This document shows positions 59,215-64,000 of a stretch of DNA of 64,000 nt, in pieces. The notes under the pieces are model-generated. The model worked only from the letters and a program-made list of their open reading frames with translations. It was not told where the DNA came from and ran no database searches. Each line of letters opens with the position of its first letter. The stretch's first letter is position 1. The DNA is from Diphasiastrum complanatum. Taxonomy: Eukaryota; Streptophyta; Lycopodiopsida; Lycopodiales; Lycopodiaceae. Both the position numbers and the translations under genes were made by a program. The stretch lies in NCBI GenBank assembly GCA_029204225.1, contig CM055103.1, forward strand, positions 48,367,958 to 48,431,957. Reading direction: 5' to 3'.

Positions 59215-61247
59215 ATGAGGCTTCTCACGCACAACATGCTGTCCTGCAACAGAAAGGGCGTGAGCAACGGATTTCCTCTGGGGATAGAGGCATCCAAGCT
59301 GGAGGTGAAAGAGGTGGATTTCAACTCAGACTTCTTGCGCCACATTTATCCCAAGATCGAATGGAAAGCCTTTGTTGATGCGGCCAAAAGCGTAAAATTT
59401 CACCCTTTGGCTGTTTTTTTTGTCTATTCACATCTAGTGCTTCTAGTTAAAGACTGACCTGATATCTGAGTACAAAGAGGTAGAACCCTTTCCATCACTG
59501 CTCTATTAATCATTCTTTCTCCTCAGTTTAGGGCTTTTCCGCATTTTCCCATTCGTTTTTCATTCTGAAACCCTAATTTCTCTTTCGGGTTTCTGATCGT
59601 TCATATTATGAACTGTATGGACTATCTCATGCAGTCACCTGTATACACACTTTGGCTTAGTTTTAAGATTTACTAATGGATAAACACATTGCTCGCATGG
59701 CATGTCGGTTGGTAAACTGGTACAATCAGCAACTGCAGGAACACCCAATTTTTAGGGTATTTCCATAACCCTAAACACTGACGAGGTTTCATGATCTCTC
59801 AAAAGACCCTGATCCATCACCGTCCACATTTTATCCAAGTACATATAACATAAAGTGGGATGATGTACGGGTAATGGCCTGGCCTTTATTGGGTTTGGAA
59901 CTATTTTGAAAGTTACGTCAACTCCTCAAATGACCTCACACCTGTAAGAGACCTCGTTATATAACAGTTGAACGAAAGTTTTACTTATTCTTCCATGACA
60001 TGATTGTAAGATGTCCTCAAAAAAAAATTCAAAGCATCATTATCTACACCAAATTGGTGAATATTTTCTTTAAATTTCTCACCATATCGCTATATATCAT
60101 TCATGTTAGCTGTTGTAGGGTTTTTCACCCATTTCTGGTTGTCAGAAGAGATTATGTCTATTGTTGGTGATATACATAGCATTCGGATTTCTGATTATGG
60201 GCTTTTATAGCTTCCCAGGCAGGTGAATTTTGTGGAGGGGACTCTTCCACTTTGCTTGTTATTCTGGATGTTCAGATCTTAATTTTGATATAGCTATTTG
60301 GGTTCATCAAGTGTGTTGGTAAATCTGATGCAAGGCTTGGAAAGAATTGTTTAGTGCAATAGTGTGACTGTTTTTATTTGGTTCTCTAAGTAGTGAAGCA
60401 GGACGCATTGCCCACAGTACGTGGGATTTGTAGTTAGCTCCCTGTTATTATCTGTCTTGACAGCAGAATGGTTACTTCCTTTTCCTGATCCTTAGTTTTG
60501 TACACAGCTATGTTGATTTACTGATGGGAATCCAGTTACAAATGTAGAAGCATTTGATTATCCTTTTTTTTTGTTTTGGCAATCTTTGCAATGCTGTTTT
60601 AGCCTTGATTGAAATTCAGCTTTGTGATGGAGAAACGCTGTGGCTTGCTTATTTGCAGCTGGGCTTGAATGATCTTCCAGAACACGTGGATGACTCCATG
60701 CTAGAAGATGATGACTTTCTTCATAGTTTTCACCATGCATTGCTTGAGGTAGGACTTAATGATCCCTTTATCTCATCTGCAATTCTTGGCTATAGGAGAT
60801 AATTTGTATACTTTTGTATTTTACTTGAGGTAAGTATTTTAACTTGCATTGCTTGATGTAAGGATTCAGCAATGTAATTTCATCCACAATTTTTGGCTTT
60901 AGTCAAAGAATTGAGTAAGTTCTTGGTTTTTTTCAGAGGCTTTTCCTTCATTTGAAGTAGTGCCACTTTAGTCTTTCTGCAGGACCGCTTCTTTTTTCAA
61001 TTGGTTTTTGACGGATGTCCAGGTGTCTCTAAAACCAGCATAGTTTTACCTATTCAACAGATTTTAAGTATCACTACCTGACAGTTGCATTTCTATACTT
61101 TGGTTTCATGTCACTTTCTGGCAGTTGATCATTTTGGTACTACAGGTGCATTTAGAAGAAGGTGCTTTGATATGCCCAGAAACTGGAAGAAGATTTCCTG
61201 TAAATCGAGGTATCCCAAATATGCTGCTCAATGAAGATGAAGTATGA
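59215..61247 (+). CDS. TRM112: TRM112-like methyltransferase activator, three exons
   Basis: Exons are 59215-59391, 60659-60748 and 61146-61247, with GT...AG introns of 1267 and 397 bp, both in phase 0, giving 122 residues. Start [11 protein letters not shown], then [19 protein letters not shown] and [12 protein letters not shown]. Exon 2 is [20 protein letters not shown]. Exon 3 carries the hallmark [20 protein letters not shown] and ends [10 protein letters not shown]. Length matches plant TRM112 (about 124). Known role of the family: small obligate partner of methyltransferases acting on tRNA (TRM9, TRM11), 18S rRNA (BUD23) and release factor eRF1 (MTQ2), in cytosol and nucleus. The yeast protein binds zinc through four Cys; only C11 and C99 are present here. 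It looks intact and is the only convincing host gene. Confidence 0.95.
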
Positions 61248-62129
61248 AGCCTTGACCTTATAGGAGATTCGTTCAGACCTCTTCCTTAAGCATATTTAGA
61301 AGGAAACTATGGCATGGACTCAAGAGCAATGTTGATATTGAGATCTTTTCCTAGACAATCTTTGTTTGTAAGATGGACTTAAGTTGTCATGTTTTGACCT
61401 AGGGTTTTATTTTAGAGGTCAGAACATACCAATGCCTATAAGAGTTTCAACTTCAACGGAAGTTTTTTGGGAAAACAATTACATAGTGTTAAAAAGTTTC
61501 TCTATTTTCAAATTTCCAAGCTGTTATAAGCTTCGGTTTCAATGAGCATGTTGAAAAATTCATTGCAGTCTCAACTTCCAAAGGGACATAAATTTATGTA
61601 GTACATGGGTTATCGTAATTACACGAAAAGTCACTTGCGTCTTGCGCCCCTCTTTATTATATATGACAACTTATTTACATTCGGGCCCTATCGTTAGTAT
61701 TGGTATGTTTCTATTAGTGTCCTTGGCTTGACATTGTCTACTATTCTTCTCAATTTGTTAAGCATCTAAGTTTCAAATGTACAATTGTTCTTTGTGTTGT
61801 TTTGCTCATAAGTTGGTCTGGAAGCTCTTTGTTGGTAGAAAGGCCCCATATGACACCTTGATTTATGATTCTTTTACTATGGTGGGTGCTACAAACACAA
61901 TAGGCTTTTAGGATCTTGGGGAGGAAATTTGTATTTACAAGTTTTGGCTTCAATGTTCTCAAACAATGTTTTATTGAATCACGATTTGAATTACTACTTG
62001 CCTTCTTGTAAAGGTCAAAATCAAATTGACTATTTGAATTGTTGGTTATTTCAAAAGGATCAAGAATATATACTCTTGGAAATTAGCCTCAAATGGGATG
62101 GTTTTTTGCCAATTTTGCATAGGGTTTTC

Positions 62130-62131
<2 letters not shown>
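61248..62131. other. 3' flank of TRM112, no gene
   Basis: AT-rich sequence including the presumed 3' UTR. I see no canonical AATAAA near the stop and no other coding motif. Confidence 0.5.

Positions 62132-62182
<51 letters not shown>
62132..62182 (+). repeat. (GA)25 microsatellite
   Basis: A 51 bp GA run. Confidence 0.97.
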
Positions 62183-62185
<3 letters not shown>

Positions 62186-62509
62186 CATTGTGTGTGTGTT
62201 TATTATTGCTCTTATATTTTGTGTAGTGTGTGAGGGTAAGGAATGAGATAATAATGTGCTTGAAAGTTGAAAGAGTTGTGGGGGAGAGATTTTAGGAGTT
62301 GAAATTAGTGTAGTATTAGTTTTAAGACTAGTGAGAACTTAGATTAGGGTGTTAGAGCTTAGCGTTAATCATTACTAACTAATAATTAGTGCTAAATAAC
62401 AGATTAGCTTAGTGTTCGATAATAGAATTCAAATTAGTTTGAGAATTATTGTGAGATAATAGAATCTAAATTGATTTGAGATTAGTGTTAGAAGTTAGAG
62501 ATGAGTGTT

Positions 62510-62725
62510 AGATTTAGGGTTCACAGAGAGTCGAGACCATGTCGAGGGAGAGGGATCATTTGTCATTGTCTCTTTGGGTTATGGCACATCGAGCACAAAG
62601 AGGTGGAGTTGCAACTATTGCGAGAAAGACTCCATAGGTGGCCCTATTAAAAAAAAGGCACAACTGCTCTATTTGTGTGGGTATGACATCGTAACGAGTA
62701 TTTGTGCACCGACTTCACTATTCAT
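62510..62725 (+). pseudogene. Possible BED-type zinc-finger relic (hAT-like)
   Basis: The + strand reads RWSCNYCEKDSIGGPIKKKA then QLLYLCGYDIVTSIC. Plant hAT transposase BED fingers have W-x-C-x2-C-x(6-8)-GG-x(4)-K-x-H-L-x(4)-G-x-D-x(3)-C. The Cys pair, GG, Lys, Leu, Gly-Asp and last Cys fit; the central His is Gln. The frame ends soon after and no transposase body is seen. A chance fit is possible. Confidence 0.4.
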
Positions 62726-62841
62726 GCCTCTAGTGTCAAATGCTACTACTCCAATCCCATGTTAGTAATTATTGTGCACCGACTTCACTATTCATGCCTC
62801 TAGTGTCAGATGCTACTACTCCAATCCCATGATAGTAATTA
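62702..62841 (+). repeat. 70 bp tandem duplication, two copies
   Basis: Units 62702-62771 and 62772-62841 begin ttgtgcaccgacttcac and differ at about two positions. Confidence 0.9.
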
Positions 62842-64000
62842 TTAATCCTAATTCTTAAGTTTCTAACGATGACTTCCTAGACCTGACATTCTTGACGGTT
62901 GAAGTTGCAGTTATGCTTCATTTTTTATCGAATGGCATATTAGAGTATACAGAAAATGGCATGTTAGTGGGCTGCCCTCGACGCTAGATCACAATCATTT
63001 TAAAATAGACATTTTTAAAGTTTTGAAAAGCTACATTATGTAGTATTCAGATTTGAGTGTTTTGATTGGACCATGTGTAACAAACAAAATCTTGGGAAAA
63101 GAATAAACAACATTTTTAAAAAATGTTTTTTTCATAAAAAATTTGGAATTCCTCTAGTTCATGTTTTTAGCTAAAAGTCATCTAGGTTGAGAAATATTCT
63201 ATGGAATACATGGAATTTCCAACTTTGACTATTCGAATCTAGGTCATCAAATCTTCATTTTTTACAATGAGAATTTTGAGTGACAATTTTTACCTTGCAA
63301 TATGACATAGTAAAGTGTGATGTCATAAATATTTGTATAGAGTGGGCTTTTAAGTGCTTAAAGCTTTTCGCAAAAGGATCCAAAATTATTTTTGTGTGGT
63401 ACAATTCTAGTGTTAACATGACATGCTATTCTTTCGTATCTAGAGTGTCCAAATTTTTCTATTATAGCACACAATGATACTATAAATGCTTCGTATTTGT
63501 AATGAGTAGATTTTTATACAATTATCGTTGTTTATATATTTCATCAAATTCTCATTGTTGTATTGAAATCTAGAGTGGGGTTTATACTTTCTTTACCAAA
63601 GGTCTTTATGGTTTTCAACAAATATAATCTATGAATTCCAATTTCTATTGGCCACATATGAAAGTCCAACTTCGTGGTTGCCTTATTGCTTGCACTTTTT
63701 GTATGTAATGAATATAGTTGACAGTGCCTTTTGCAAAGCTTTAAGGTTGGCCTTGTGCTTCTCATAGTTGTCAAGACATATTTGTGGATTATGCTTGGTT
63801 TACTACGTACTCAACATCATTACATGTCTTATTTATACGTTGATGATGCTCATTTAATCATCGCATCCAACAGGGAGAAGTGTCTTAGAGTCCTTTGGGA
63901 TTCTAAGATACACCCAACCGATCTCAAATTCTCGAGGAGAGCGGCTTCGGCCTAATGTTTGTGCTTGTTTGTTGGCCTTACCTTCTATACATACCAAGAC
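62842..64000. other. No gene recognised
   Basis: AT-rich to 63700, then a more balanced stretch. A frame at 63731-63955 contains YLYVDDAHLIIAS, which resembles an RT motif, but nothing else supports it. Confidence 0.45.

Noticed and set aside
59215-59457. 80-residue single-exon reading of TRM112
   Set aside because: The last 21 residues read into intron 1 after the GT at 59392. The spliced product with exons 2 and 3 restores the conserved family sequence.
63731-63955. YLYVDDAHLIIAS frame resembling an RT catalytic motif
   Set aside because: No other RT motif occurs in order on either side, and the downstream residues fit neither copia, gypsy nor LINE RT that I know. Probably coincidence.

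Overview
This 64 kb window is nuclear DNA of a land plant with a repeat-rich genome. Two things show this: a plant-type, two-intron TRM112 gene near the right end, and an otherwise almost continuous carpet of Ty1/copia and Ty3/gypsy LTR retrotransposons. These have plant-style primer-binding sites: the initiator-Met type in copia-1, and a G-T-G-C-C-G-T-T-G-C-C-type site in the gypsy elements. The lineage cannot be fixed from the sequence alone. I see no rRNA, tRNA or CRISPR.

Layout. 1-5058: a copia element (copia-1, + strand) with its 5' LTR cut by the window edge, two internal deletions and an intact RT-RNase H frame. 6.07-7.4 kb: 3' LTR and 3' end of a second copia family (minus). 8.6-29.2 kb: a gypsy graveyard, mostly minus strand. 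It holds a coiled-coil gag relic, a full but frameshifted pol (10.6-14.7 kb), a pol lacking the RT core (15.1-17.2 kb), an LTR (17.2-18.0 kb), a 3.5 kb gag-like gene with a duplicated zinc knuckle (18.0-21.5 kb), a second gag with three zinc knuckles plus protease (22.1-24.2 kb), and two PBS/LTR starts (25.6 and 26.2 kb). Two of the leaders carry a dense array of the motif GCGAGAGTT in both orientations. 29.3-38.1 kb: copia and gypsy fragments, an LTR-like CCAAT-motif array and a 130 bp AG tract. 38.9-43 kb: a defective copia (C, + strand). 44.1-45.2 kb: a gypsy gag relic.

45.2-57.6 kb is a nested stack. Copia D (+) is split by copia B (-), B is split by copia A (- ; target duplication ctta[t/c]), and A has lost its 5' internal part to a 1.28 kb foreign segment. 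No element in the window has a complete, open set of gag, protease, integrase and RT. Several have lost identifiable catalytic residues.

58.5-61.3 kb is the only convincing host gene: a GC-rich promoter region and TRM112, the small partner that activates several tRNA, rRNA and translation-factor methyltransferases. Downstream lie a GA repeat, a possible BED-type zinc-finger relic and a 70 bp tandem duplication. Everything else is decayed repeat or sequence in which I recognise nothing.
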